In this document: positions 26,480-35,117 of the stretch, piece after piece
Layout: every line of letters begins with the position of its first letter
Numbering within the stretch: position 1 is the first letter of the stretch
Made by a program: the position numbers and the translations under genes
Origin: Jatrophihabitans sp964252635
GTDB taxonomy: Bacteria; Actinomycetota; Actinomycetes; Mycobacteriales; Jatrophihabitantaceae
NCBI RefSeq assembly: GCF_964252635.1
Contig: NZ_CAXUNP010000008.1
Coordinates: 54,491 to 118,490 of the forward strand
DNA: 64,000 nucleotides
Direction: 5' to 3'
The notes under the pieces: model-generated
What the model was told of the DNA's origin: nothing
Database searches by the model: none
Seen by the model: only the letters and a program-made list of their open reading frames with translations

Positions 26480-26680
26480 ATGCTCCGTATCTCCGTCGAC
26501 CAGGCCAAGTGCACCGGCCACGCCCGGTGCAACGCCACCGCGCCGGACGTCTACCCGATCGACGACGACGGCTACACGGCGCTGAACGGCGTCGTCGACG
26601 TCCCTGACGACCGGGCCGACGCGGCGCGGCACGGCGCAGCGGCCTGCCCGGAGCGGGCCATCACCGTGCTCGACGCCTGA
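26480..26680 (+). CDS. Ferredoxin, 3Fe-4S P450-associated type
   Basis: The 66-residue acidic ferredoxin carries CTGHARC (Cys-x5-Cys), then a late AAACPERAI with the last Cys-Pro, matching the single 3Fe-4S ferredoxins that feed bacterial P450s. GAAAGG lies nine bases upstream of the ATG. The P450 gene follows after 64 bp, so it is the natural partner; the matching reductase in the window is at 10666. Confidence 0.93.
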   Translation: MLRISVDQAKCTGHARCNATAPDVYPIDDDGYTALNGVVDVPDDRADAARHGAAACPERAITVLDA

Positions 26681-26744
26681 GCGCCCCGGCGCAAGTCCCG
26701 AGCAGGTGGGTCCGGGCGACGCGACCCCGGGTGAGGAGGTAGCT

Positions 26745-27950
26745 GTGACGCAGTCCGAGCAGGGCGCCACCTGTCCTGTCGTGCGCTTCGAGTTCTCGCC
26801 GGTGGCGACGCCGGGTGAGTCCTTCTTCGCGCAGCTCGACGAGCTGCGCCGTGAGCACCGGGTGTTCCGCTCCGACGAGGCCCAGGGCTACTGGGTCCTG
26901 GCCCGCAACGACCTGATCGTCGAGGCGTTGCAGCATCCGGAGACGTTCTCGAGCGTGGCCACCGTGCCCACCATGCCGGATCCGCCGTTCCGGTGGATTC
27001 CGATCATGCTCGACCCGCCCGGGCACACGAAATGGCGCCGGCTGCTCGGCGGCTGGTTCTCGCCCGGCCGCACCGCGAAGCTCGAGACCCCGGTCCGCGA
27101 GATGTGCACGACGCTCGTCGACGGCCTCGTCGACGGCGGCCGGTGCGAATTCGTCGCCGACTTCGCGGCCAGGTTCCCCACCACGATCTTCCTGCAGATC
27201 ATCGGCCTGCCGGTCAGCGAGCTGTCCCGGTTCATGGCGTGGGAGGACAAGATCCTGCACTTCGACAGCGAGACCGACCCCGACTACTCGCAGATGATGA
27301 CGGCCATGAACGAGGTGACGGCCATGTTCTCGTCGCTCATCGCCGAACGGCGTGCGGACCCGTCGCGTCGGGCCGACGACATCATCAGTGCGTCGCTCGA
27401 CTGGCAGATCGACGGCCGACCGGTCAGCGACGACGACGTGCTCTCGTGCCTGCTGCTGCTCTTCATGGCCGGCCTCGACACGGTCGCGTCGCAGCTCTCG
27501 TTCATGCTGCACCACCTGGCCACCCACGATCGTGACCGCCGGGCCCTGGTCGAGGATCCGAACCGCATCCCCGGCGCGGTCGAGGAGATGCTCCGCGCCC
27601 ACGCCATCGTGCGGGTCGGGCGCAAGGTGGCGCGGGACGTCGACTTCCACGGCTGCCCGATGAAGGCCGGCGACATGGTGAGCATGCCGTTGGCGTTCGC
27701 GAGTCGTGACGAGGACGTGTTCCAGGACGCAACCACCGTCGACATCGACCGACCGTCGTTCGCGAACCTCGCGTTCGGTGCGGGCCCGCACCGCTGCCTC
27801 GGGTCGCACCTGGCCCGCCGGGAGCTCGTCGTGGCCCTCGAGGAATGGCATCGCCGCATCCCGGAGTACCAGGTGACGCCGGGCGCCCAGGTGCTCGAGC
27901 ACGCAGGCAACGGCGTGTACGGCGTCGACTCCCTGCCGCTCAGCTGGTGA
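26745..27950 (+). CDS. Cytochrome P450 (bacterial class I)
   Basis: The 401-residue P450 has MLDPPGHTKWRRL (helix C region), the I-helix FMAGLDTVASQ (Asp-Thr acid-alcohol pair with a preceding Gly-Leu), EEMLRAHA (ExxR) and the haem loop FGAGPHRCLG. GTG 26745 is preceded at five bases by GAGGAGG, stronger than the GTG at 26706. It follows the ferredoxin gene and its stop overlaps the epoxide hydrolase ATG (TGATG). Hydroxylation or epoxidation of a hydrophobic substrate is likely. Confidence 0.92.
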   Translation: MTQSEQGATCPVVRFEFSPVATPGESFFAQLDELRREHRVFRSDEAQGYWVLARNDLIVEALQHPETFSSVATVPTMPDPPFRWIPIMLDPPGHTKWRRLLGGWFSPGRTAKLETPVREMCTTLVDGLVDGGRCEFVADFAARFPTTIFLQIIGLPVSELSRFMAWEDKILHFDSETDPDYSQMMTAMNEVTAMFSSLIAERRADPSRRADDIISASLDWQIDGRPVSDDDVLSCLLLLFMAGLDTVASQLSFMLHHLATHDRDRRALVEDPNRIPGAVEEMLRAHAIVRVGRKVARDVDFHGCPMKAGDMVSMPLAFASRDEDVFQDATTVDIDRPSFANLAFGAGPHRCLGSHLARRELVVALEEWHRRIPEYQVTPGAQVLEHAGNGVYGVDSLPLSW

Positions 27951-29158
27951 TGACCCGGCGTCCGGACCCCGCCGCCCGAGACGGCAACCGTCCCGTGCCC
28001 GCCGGGCTGGACATCACCGAATTCCGGGTCGACGTCCCCGAGTCCGAGCTCGAGCAACTCCGGCGCCGGCTTGCCGAGACCCGGTGGCCCGACGAACTGG
28101 CCGACGTCGGCTGGGACTACGGCGTTCCCGTGACCTACCTGCAGGAGCTCGCGGAGTACTGGCGCACGCACTACGACTGGCGCGCCGCCGAGGCCGCGTT
28201 CAACGCCCTGCCGCAGTTCCGCACCGAGCTCGACGGAGCCGACGTCTACTTCGTCCACCTGCGCTCACCGCACCCGGGTGCGTTGCCGCTGATCCTGACG
28301 CACGGGTGGCCCGGATCGGTGCTGGAGTTCACCGGCATCGCTGCGGAGCTGGCCGACCCGACCCTCGTCGGCGGCGACCCCGGCGACGCGTTCCACGTGG
28401 TCGTACCGTCCCTGCCGGGCTACGGCTTCTCCGGGCCCACCCGTGATCGCGGGTGGACCCCGCCGCGCGTCGCCGACGCGTGGCACGCGCTGATGCGCGG
28501 ACTCGGGTACGCCTCCTTCGTCGCGTACGGCGGCGACTGGGGGTCCCGGGTCACCCGGAGTCTCGCCCTGCGACACCCGGACGACGTCCTGGGCATCTGC
28601 GTGACCGAGCCCGCCGGGGGCGTGGCACGTGGCGCCCCGGACGCGGCGCCGCCGGACGGCGAGCGCTGGCGCGCGTCCGCGCAGCGGGCGCAACACTTCG
28701 ACCGCGAGGAGTCCGCCTACGGCGCGCTGCAGGGCACCAAGCCGCAGACCCTGTCCTACGCGCTCACCGACTCACCGTTGGGTCAGCTGGCCTGGATCGT
28801 GGAGAAGTTCCACGGTTGGACGGCCGCGAGGCGGAGCCCGGACGAGGCCGTGCCGCGCGACCTGCTGCTGACCAACGTCATGCTGTACTGGCTCACCGGA
28901 ACGGCCGGCTCGTCGGCCCGGCTCTACTACGAGACCATGCACAGCCCGGACGGATGGGCACAACGCGGGTACTGCACCGTGCCCACCGCCGTCGCCGTCT
29001 TCGGCGAGGACACGTCGTTGCCCGTGCGCAGTCGTGCCGAGCGCTACAGCAACATCGTGCGCTGGACCGAGTTCGCACGCGGCGGCCACTTCCCCGGACT
29101 CGAGCAGCCGGGGGTGCTCGGCGACGAGCTGCGCGCGGCGTTCTCGTCGCTGCGCTGA
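27950..29158 (+). CDS. Epoxide hydrolase family protein (EHN domain plus alpha/beta hydrolase)
   Basis: The 402-residue protein has the N-terminal EHN domain (residues about 18-125, EFRVDVPESELEQLRRRLAE and WRTHYDWRAAEA), then LTHGWPGSVLEF, a nucleophile elbow YGGDWGSRV with Asp, and RGGHFPGLEQP with the catalytic His. This is the juvenile-hormone/microsomal epoxide hydrolase type. It would open an epoxide made by the P450 just upstream, whose stop overlaps its ATG by one base. The coupling is inference but well placed. Confidence 0.9.
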   Translation: MTRRPDPAARDGNRPVPAGLDITEFRVDVPESELEQLRRRLAETRWPDELADVGWDYGVPVTYLQELAEYWRTHYDWRAAEAAFNALPQFRTELDGADVYFVHLRSPHPGALPLILTHGWPGSVLEFTGIAAELADPTLVGGDPGDAFHVVVPSLPGYGFSGPTRDRGWTPPRVADAWHALMRGLGYASFVAYGGDWGSRVTRSLALRHPDDVLGICVTEPAGGVARGAPDAAPPDGERWRASAQRAQHFDREESAYGALQGTKPQTLSYALTDSPLGQLAWIVEKFHGWTAARRSPDEAVPRDLLLTNVMLYWLTGTAGSSARLYYETMHSPDGWAQRGYCTVPTAVAVFGEDTSLPVRSRAERYSNIVRWTEFARGGHFPGLEQPGVLGDELRAAFSSLR

Positions 29159-29196
29159 CGCACCGCCTGCCGGCAACCCTGAGGAGCACCCACGAC

Positions 29197-30144
29197 ATGC
29201 CGACCTACGAGCCGTTCGTTCCTGCCGACGACTTCCTGCACGATCACGACACCCACCCCTGGTGGGCCGAGACGTGGTGGTTCTGCTTCTTCGTCCCCGA
29301 GCAGGGCATCGGTGGCTGGCTCTACGCCCTCGTCCGTCCGAACCAGAGAGCCTCGGCCGGCGGCGCCTGGGTATGGGACCGATCGGGCTCCCAGCCGCGT
29401 ACGTCGCCGTACTTCGCGCACTACACGGCACTTCCCACCCGTCCCGAACGCCTGCACGCGTCCCCGCTGGACTTCCCGAGCCCCCTGACAATCACCACCA
29501 CGGTGCCCGGGCAGCAGTACGGCCTGGTCTACGACGACGCGGACGCCGGGTTCACCCTCGACCTCGACTTCGCCGCGACCATGCCCGCCATCGGGCACAA
29601 GCAGCACGAGCCGCCGTTCTTCTCCAGCGCCCACTACGACCAGGCAGGCAGGGTCACCGGGACCGTGACGCTGGCCGGCGAGGAACACGTCGTCGACTGC
29701 TTCGCCCTGCGCGACCGGTCGTGGGGGCTGCGATCGGAGCGGTTCCCCCCGCGGTTCAGCTACTGCTGGCTCGCGACCCAGGACGAGGCGTTCCTCGTCT
29801 ACTCCGAACGCGTCGCCGGCGTCGCCCCGATCACGCGGGGCTTCCTGTACCGCGACGGCGAGTGTCGTCCGGTCACGTCCGGGCGACGGACCGAGGAACG
29901 CGATCCGGTCGAGCACTGGGTGACCACCGTCCACATCGAGGCCGTCGACGAGGACGGGCGCACGATCGACGAGACCGCGCGCGCCCGGAGTCGACTGGTT
30001 CATCCCCGTCCGACCTCGGCCAACACGATCAGCCTGCTCGAGTTCGACCGAGCCGGTGGTCCGGCCTGGGGAGAGGACCAGGACGTGTGGACGCACACGG
30101 ACTGGCGCTCGACCTTCCTGCGGCCCGACGGCGCCGCGCAGTGA
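29197..30144 (+). CDS. Conserved hypothetical protein, possibly DUF7064/DUF7065 type
   Basis: The 315-residue protein has no signal peptide or membrane segment and is rich in Trp, Tyr and Phe. Short blocks stand out: DTHPWWAETWWFCFF near residue 20, DCFALRDRSWGLRSER near 170, and HTDWRSTF at the end; the pattern of paired beta-rich halves recalls diene-cyclase-like lipocalin folds (CrtC/AttH). I only weakly recall this as DUF7064/7065 proteins found beside phosphotransferase genes. It is coupled by GTGA to the kinase gene, implying a shared substrate. GAGGAG ten bases before ATG 29197. Confidence 0.7.
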   Translation: MPTYEPFVPADDFLHDHDTHPWWAETWWFCFFVPEQGIGGWLYALVRPNQRASAGGAWVWDRSGSQPRTSPYFAHYTALPTRPERLHASPLDFPSPLTITTTVPGQQYGLVYDDADAGFTLDLDFAATMPAIGHKQHEPPFFSSAHYDQAGRVTGTVTLAGEEHVVDCFALRDRSWGLRSERFPPRFSYCWLATQDEAFLVYSERVAGVAPITRGFLYRDGECRPVTSGRRTEERDPVEHWVTTVHIEAVDEDGRTIDETARARSRLVHPRPTSANTISLLEFDRAGGPAWGEDQDVWTHTDWRSTFLRPDGAAQ

Positions 30145-31439
30145 CGGCGCATGCCCCGCGAGCACGCTCCGACAGCGACGTCGAGACGTGGCTGGCCCAG
30201 GCGCTCGGGCCGGCCGAGCGCACCGTGACCGGCCTGCGACCGGGCAACAGCCGGCGGGTGTGGATCGTGTCGAGCTCCGACAGCGACGAGCGGCTGTTGG
30301 TACGCGCCGAGAACGGCGAGGACCTGACTCCGGTGCACAGCCTCGCGCGGGAGGCCCAGGTCTACGCGGCGCTGGACGGCATGGGCGTGCACGCGCCGCG
30401 GCTGCGGGCGGTGTCCGCGGACGGGTCGATGATGGCGACTGACGCGTTGCCGGGCCGCGCCGACCTCACGGGGTTGGACGCCGACACCACGGACCGGATC
30501 CTGCGGGACTTCCTCGGCCGCCTGGGCGAACTGCACGCGGCGGGCCTGCCGCCCCGTGATGCCGCAGGCGCGCTCTTCGGCCGTCCGGTACCGGCCACCA
30601 CCTCGGACTGCATCCTCGACGAACTCGACATCTGGGAAGGCGTCATGCGGTCCGCGTCGCAGGCGCCCGACCCGTTGCTCGAGTTCGGTCACCGTTGGTT
30701 GCGCGAGTCGGTGCCGATGGTGGCCAAGGCCCCGGTCCTCGTGCACGGCGACGCCGGCACCGGGAACTTCCTGCACCACGACGGCGCGGTGACCGGCCTG
30801 ATCGACTGGGAGCTCGCGCACCCCGGGGACCCGGTCGAGGACCTGGCCTGGACGGTCATGCGGGCCGGTCTCGATGGCATACCCGGCGTCCGCGAACTCG
30901 CACGATCGGCAGGCGGGCAGCCGGCCGACGCAGTCGCGGCGCGCATCGACTACCACCTGGCCCTGGTGCTGTGGAAGGTCATGGTCATCCGCCTGCACCG
31001 CGTCGGCGACCCCACGGCGAACATCGGTCGCAACGTGTTCTACCGGCTGCGGCACAGGCGGATGTTCATCGACGTCATGGCCGTCAACCTCGGTCAGTCG
31101 TGCCCCGACCCCGAGCCCCCGCCGCCGGCTGCGACGGAGCGCAGTTGGCTCTACGACGGTGCGGTCGACCGTCTCAAGCAGACGGTCATCCCCGCCGTCG
31201 ACGACCCGGCCGGCCGCAGCAGCGCGGCGGGCATCATCCGCGTACTGCGCTACCTCAGGACCTGGGACCAGGCCGGTAGCTGGATCGAGGGTGATCTCGG
31301 TCCCGCCGCCTCGGCCGAGCTGGCCGGCTCCCTCGCGCAGGGCCGGATCGGGTGTGCCGAGGTCTTCCCGCGGCTGGCGGCCCGCGAGCTCCGCGAGTTC
31401 GCGCTGTGCGGGGACCCTGTCCGAGGCGGACCCTCCTGA
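30141..31439 (+). CDS. Phosphotransferase family protein (APH/choline-kinase fold)
   Basis: The 432-residue kinase-fold protein has the Brenner motif LVHGDAGTGNFL (catalytic Asp, Asn), then GLIDWELAHPGDPVEDLAW with the metal-binding Asp, and an extra C-terminal helical region of about 120 residues. Relatives such as LvaA of Pseudomonas levulinate catabolism and the kinase domain of human ACAD11 phosphorylate hydroxyacyl-CoAs so that phosphate can be eliminated. In this island of dehydrogenases that role is more likely than drug resistance, but it is inference. GTG overlaps the preceding stop. Confidence 0.87.
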   Translation: MTAHAPRARSDSDVETWLAQALGPAERTVTGLRPGNSRRVWIVSSSDSDERLLVRAENGEDLTPVHSLAREAQVYAALDGMGVHAPRLRAVSADGSMMATDALPGRADLTGLDADTTDRILRDFLGRLGELHAAGLPPRDAAGALFGRPVPATTSDCILDELDIWEGVMRSASQAPDPLLEFGHRWLRESVPMVAKAPVLVHGDAGTGNFLHHDGAVTGLIDWELAHPGDPVEDLAWTVMRAGLDGIPGVRELARSAGGQPADAVAARIDYHLALVLWKVMVIRLHRVGDPTANIGRNVFYRLRHRRMFIDVMAVNLGQSCPDPEPPPPAATERSWLYDGAVDRLKQTVIPAVDDPAGRSSAAGIIRVLRYLRTWDQAGSWIEGDLGPAASAELAGSLAQGRIGCAEVFPRLAARELREFALCGDPVRGGPS

Positions 31440-31506
31440 CCGACCCGACCTCGCGGGCCCCCCGGACGATCGGCACCATAGCGTGCTCCCGCAGGTGCCG
31501 GACGCC

Positions 31507-31512
31507 TACCCT
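31507..31512 (+). promoter_or_regulatory. -10 element TACCCT for leaderless amidohydrolase transcript
   Basis: TACCCT ends six bases before GTG 31519, the TAnnnT-plus-6 spacing of actinobacterial leaderless mRNAs. No ribosome site precedes this GTG, which supports the assignment. Confidence 0.45.
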
Positions 31513-31518
31513 GGCCCG

Positions 31519-32883
31519 GTGCGGCCCCCCTTGCTCCTGCGCAACGTGTCCGTCGAGGGGGTCGACCGGACCGACGTCCTGGTTCGCGGGGGCCGGGTCG
31601 CGGGCATCGGTCCCGCTGCGCACACGTCGGGGGCGCGAGAGCTCGACCTGGCGGGCGGAGCGGTGCTGCCGGGCCTGCACGACCACCACTGCCACGTGCT
31701 GGCCATGGCTGCGGCCAGGGACTCGGTGGCCTGCGGCCCGCCGGAGGTCGGCACGGCGACCGCGTTCGCAGCGGCCCTTCGCCGGGCTGTGCCGAGGCGC
31801 GGATGGGTGCGGGCCGTGGGGTTCCACGAGTCGGTGGCCGGCGAGCTGGATCGGCAGGTCCTCGACCGCATCCGTTGCGACGTGCCCGTGCGGGTGCAGC
31901 ACCGCAGCGGTGCGTTGTGGGTGCTGAACAGCTCGGCCCTGAGGCAGGTGGGATTGGACCGACCCGTTCCCGGTGAGCCGCAGGGTGTCGAGCGCGACTC
32001 GGACGGCGTCGCGACCGGACGACTGTGGCGCTGCGACGCCTGGCTGCGGCAACGCGTGGGCCCCGGTCCGGCGCCGGACGTCTCGGCCGTGTCCGAGGAG
32101 CTCTCGTCCTACGGCATTACCGGCATCACCGACGCCACGCCGGAGCTCGACGACAGCGCCGTCACCCTGCTCCGCTCGTCGGCCCTGCGCCAACGGGCGG
32201 TCCTGCTGGGCGACCCGGCATCCGACGCGCCACGCAAGATCGTGGTGAGCGACCACGCGCTCCCGTCGCCGGCCGAACTGGTCGCCCTGATCGAGCGCGC
32301 ACGGCCACGGCCCGTGGCCGTGCACTGCGTGACGCGCGTGGCTCTCGTGCTCACGCTCGCCGCGTTGACGGAGCTCGGCACGGTGCCCGGCGACCGCATC
32401 GAGCACGCCGCCGTCGTGCCGCCCGAGCTGCGTCAGGTGCTTGCCCGCCTCGCCCTCACCGTGGTCACCCAGCCGTCGCTGCCGGCCCTGCGCGGGGATC
32501 GCTACCTCGACGACGTCGACGCCGTGGACCGCGAACACCTGTGGCCGTTCGCGAGCCTGCTGGCTGCGGGTGTGCCTGTCGGCTGCTCGAGCGACGCCCC
32601 GTACGGCAGCCCGGATCCGTGGTTCGCCGTCGCGTCCGCCGTGGCGCGGCGTTCCGCGTCCGGTCGTGCGGTCGCACCGGCGGAGCGGGTCGCCGCCCGG
32701 ACGGCGCTGCGCGGATACCTCACCGACCCGTCGGACCCGGGTGGCGCGCCGCGCCGGGTGGCGGTGGGCGCGGCGGCCGACCTGGTGCTGCTGGACGGTG
32801 GGCTCGACGACGTCCTCGATGATCCGCACGCGGGCCACGTCCGGTACTGCGTGATCGACGGCGAGGTCGTGCATGCCCGCTGA
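31519..32883 (+). CDS. Amidohydrolase family protein (YtcJ-like)
   Basis: The 454-residue metal-dependent hydrolase has the N-terminal beta-sandwich strand (LLLRNVSVEGVDRTDVLVRG), the HDHHCH metal motif after VLPGL, AVHCVTRVA, RIEHAAVVPP, and the late catalytic Asp in GCSSDAPYGSPDPW. YtcJ-like enzymes hydrolyse amides or cyclic bonds and are poorly characterised. Starts GTG 31483 and 31495 are also in frame; 31519 fits the leaderless -10. The stop overlaps the next ATG by 11 bp. Confidence 0.82.
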   Translation: MRPPLLLRNVSVEGVDRTDVLVRGGRVAGIGPAAHTSGARELDLAGGAVLPGLHDHHCHVLAMAAARDSVACGPPEVGTATAFAAALRRAVPRRGWVRAVGFHESVAGELDRQVLDRIRCDVPVRVQHRSGALWVLNSSALRQVGLDRPVPGEPQGVERDSDGVATGRLWRCDAWLRQRVGPGPAPDVSAVSEELSSYGITGITDATPELDDSAVTLLRSSALRQRAVLLGDPASDAPRKIVVSDHALPSPAELVALIERARPRPVAVHCVTRVALVLTLAALTELGTVPGDRIEHAAVVPPELRQVLARLALTVVTQPSLPALRGDRYLDDVDAVDREHLWPFASLLAAGVPVGCSSDAPYGSPDPWFAVASAVARRSASGRAVAPAERVAARTALRGYLTDPSDPGGAPRRVAVGAAADLVLLDGGLDDVLDDPHAGHVRYCVIDGEVVHAR

Positions 32884-33916
32884 GCCGCCGAGGCCGCTGC
32901 GGCTCGACGAGGTGCGTGATCACCTGTCGGCGCTCGGGCACGACACCGCCGGAGTGCCCAGTGCCCCCTTCGTGCTGGTGGACCTGGACACGCGCGTCGA
33001 CGACCCAGCTGCTGTCGAGGACGCCCTGCGCCGCGCCGAGGTCGTGGCCGTCGGCGTCGCCACGCGCGCGCCCGCGCCGGCGCACCGCGGCATCGTCGAC
33101 GCCCTGGCGTGCTCCCTGACCACGGATCCGCGGCCCGAGCGGACCTTCGTGACGGTTGCCGATCCGGCGGCGGCAGCCGCTCGTCTGCAGGGTGCGGTGA
33201 CGGGGTCGCCCAAGGCGGCGCTGGCCATGCGGCGACTCGTCGAGGCCACGACCCGGCTCCCGGTCCGGGAGGGGTTGAGCGTGGAGTCGGCGGTCTACTC
33301 GATGTTGCTCGCCGGCGAAGAGTTCGCCGGCTGGCTGGCTGGACGCACCCGTCGAGCCGTCCCGGCGCGCGACGGCGACGCCGTCGAACTCGCGCGTGCC
33401 GGTGACGAGCTGCACGTGCGGCTGTCGGTGCCGGAACGCCGCAACGCGTTCTCGCGGCAGCTTCGTGACGGCATGATCGAGGCGTTCGAGCTGGCCCTGA
33501 CCGACAGCACCATCTCGACGGTGGTGCTGACGGGCGCCGGACCGGCCTTCTGCAGCGGGGGTGACCTCAACGAGTTCGGCACCTCCACCGACGTGAGCGC
33601 CGCGCACGTGGTCCGGCTGCAGCGCAGCGCCGCGCTGCGGGCCCACGAGCTGGGCGCACGTCTGGAGGTCAGGCTGCACGGCGCCTGCATCGGCGCAGGT
33701 GTCGAGATCCCGTCCTTCGCCGGGCGGGTGGTCGCCCGCGACGACGCGCGGTTCGCGCTGCCGGAGCTGGGGATGGGGCTCGTCCCGGGTGCCGGCGGCA
33801 CCGTCGGCATCACCCGACGGGTGGGCCGGTGGCGGTGCGCCTGGCTGCACCTGTCCGGCGAGTCGATCGGCGTCGACGTCGCGCTCGCCTGGGGGCTGGT
33901 CGATGAGCGCGGCTGA
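32873..33916 (+). CDS. Enoyl-CoA hydratase/isomerase family protein with permuted-looking domain order
   Basis: The 347-residue protein ends with a crotonase N-terminal core (residues about 180-347: SVPERRNAFSRQ, GAGPAFCSGGDLNEFG, LHGACIGAGVEIPSFA, MGLVPGAGGTVGITR, ending at GLVDE). The helical C-terminal part that normally follows GLVDE is missing there, but a similar stretch lies near residue 120-160 (GSPKAALAMRRLVEA and AVYSMLLAGEEFAGWL). The protein is therefore either a degenerate plus truncated tandem crotonase or a circular permutation. ATG overlaps the amidohydrolase; the stop overlaps the CoA-transferase start. Confidence 0.8.
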   Translation: MPAEPPRPLRLDEVRDHLSALGHDTAGVPSAPFVLVDLDTRVDDPAAVEDALRRAEVVAVGVATRAPAPAHRGIVDALACSLTTDPRPERTFVTVADPAAAAARLQGAVTGSPKAALAMRRLVEATTRLPVREGLSVESAVYSMLLAGEEFAGWLAGRTRRAVPARDGDAVELARAGDELHVRLSVPERRNAFSRQLRDGMIEAFELALTDSTISTVVLTGAGPAFCSGGDLNEFGTSTDVSAAHVVRLQRSAALRAHELGARLEVRLHGACIGAGVEIPSFAGRVVARDDARFALPELGMGLVPGAGGTVGITRRVGRWRCAWLHLSGESIGVDVALAWGLVDERG

Positions 33917-35048
33917 GCTGGCGCGGCGCCTGCACGACGACCTCACCGTTCCCCTGGCCGTCCGGCCGCGGGTGCTCGAGGTGCCGGCGACGGACGAATC
34001 CCGGTTGTGGGCGCTGTCGGGTGCCGATCGGCTCACCGGGTACCGCGACGGCCCCGCTCCCGAGGTCTGTGGCCAGGCAGCGTCGGCGACGCTGGCCGCC
34101 CTCGCCGTGGCCGGGGCGTACCTCGGTGCCCCGCTGCCCGGTGTCGAGGTGCTCGGCGAGCGGGCCCGGACCAGCGGCATGCAGCGCAACGCCCCGTTCT
34201 CGGCGGGTGGCGCGTTCCGCTGTCTGCCTGCGCGAGACGGATGGTTCGGGCTGTCGCTGGCGCGCGCCTGGGACCGTGAGGTGCTGCCGGCGCTGACGCG
34301 GTCCGACCCGGTGACCGCGCCCTGGGACGCGGTCCGCAGCTGGCTGCGCGACACCGCCGTCCAGGACGCCCTCGCGCGCGCCGTCGACCTGCAGCTGCCC
34401 GCGGCCGTCGTACCACCGCGGCCGCTGCCTGAGCGTCGCCGCCCGGTCGAGGTGACGCCCGGTGGTCCGAGGAAGCAGTCGTCCCGACCGACCATCGTGG
34501 ACCTGTCCGCGCTCTGGGCCGGCCCGCTGTGCGCCCGCCTGCTCAGGATGGCCGGTGCCCGCGTCGTGAAGGTCGAGAGCTCGGACCGACCGGACGGCGC
34601 CCGTCTAGGCCCGCCGGCGTTCTTCCGGCTGATGCACGCCGGGCACGAGTTCGTGCAGCTCGACTTCCGTCGGCAGCGCGCCGAGCTGCACGCCCTGGTC
34701 GCGTCGGCGGACGTCGTCATCGAGGGCTCCCGCCCCCGCGCGCTGGCCGGACTCGGGATCGACGCGCATGAGCATGTCGCGTCAGGGACGATCTGGGCGA
34801 GCGTGACCGCGTACGGCCGGCAGGGTGCGGACGCGAACCGGGTCGGTTTCGGCGACGACGTCGCCGTTGGTGCCGGGTTGCTCGCGTGGACCGGGGCAGG
34901 TCCCGTGCCCGCCGGGGACGCCCTGGCCGACCCGCTCGCCGGCGTCCATGCCGCGGCCGCCGTTGCGGTCGCCCTCGCCTCGGAACGCGGCAGCCTGCTC
35001 GACGTGTCGATGCACGACACCGCCCGCCGCGCCGCCGCGGTCACCTGA
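33903..35048 (+). CDS. CoA-transferase, CaiB/BaiF (family III) type, permuted-looking
   Basis: The 381-residue protein carries the family III N-terminal signature in its second half (from about residue 199: IVDLSALWAGPLCARLLRMA, then VVKVES, HAGHEFVQLDF, SADVVIEGSRP). The first half has LTGYRDGPAP, LGERARTSGMQRNAP and GGAFRCLPARDGWFGLSLA, which look like the part that normally comes after. No catalytic Asp was assigned by eye. It would move CoA between acids or thioesters. ATG lies inside the crotonase end (14-bp overlap). It is the last gene of the catabolic island. Confidence 0.82.
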   Translation: MSAAELARRLHDDLTVPLAVRPRVLEVPATDESRLWALSGADRLTGYRDGPAPEVCGQAASATLAALAVAGAYLGAPLPGVEVLGERARTSGMQRNAPFSAGGAFRCLPARDGWFGLSLARAWDREVLPALTRSDPVTAPWDAVRSWLRDTAVQDALARAVDLQLPAAVVPPRPLPERRRPVEVTPGGPRKQSSRPTIVDLSALWAGPLCARLLRMAGARVVKVESSDRPDGARLGPPAFFRLMHAGHEFVQLDFRRQRAELHALVASADVVIEGSRPRALAGLGIDAHEHVASGTIWASVTAYGRQGADANRVGFGDDVAVGAGLLAWTGAGPVPAGDALADPLAGVHAAAAVAVALASERGSLLDVSMHDTARRAAAVT

Positions 35049-35105
35049 CCCGCAGGCGCGATCCGGTGTGGCGAAGTGAACGCCGCTCGGCCGGTGTCTG
35101 CGCAC

Positions 35106-35111
35106 TAGGGT
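35106..35111 (+). promoter_or_regulatory. -10 element TAGGGT for leaderless DoxX transcript
   Basis: TAGGGT ends six bases before ATG 35118 and no Shine-Dalgarno sequence intervenes, so transcription probably starts at the ATG. Confidence 0.5.
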
Positions 35112-35117
35112 CGGGAC

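Noticed and set aside
30141..31439. Aminoglycoside resistance gene
   Set aside because: The APH fold is shared by many metabolic kinases; context is catabolic and the protein is longer than resistance enzymes.
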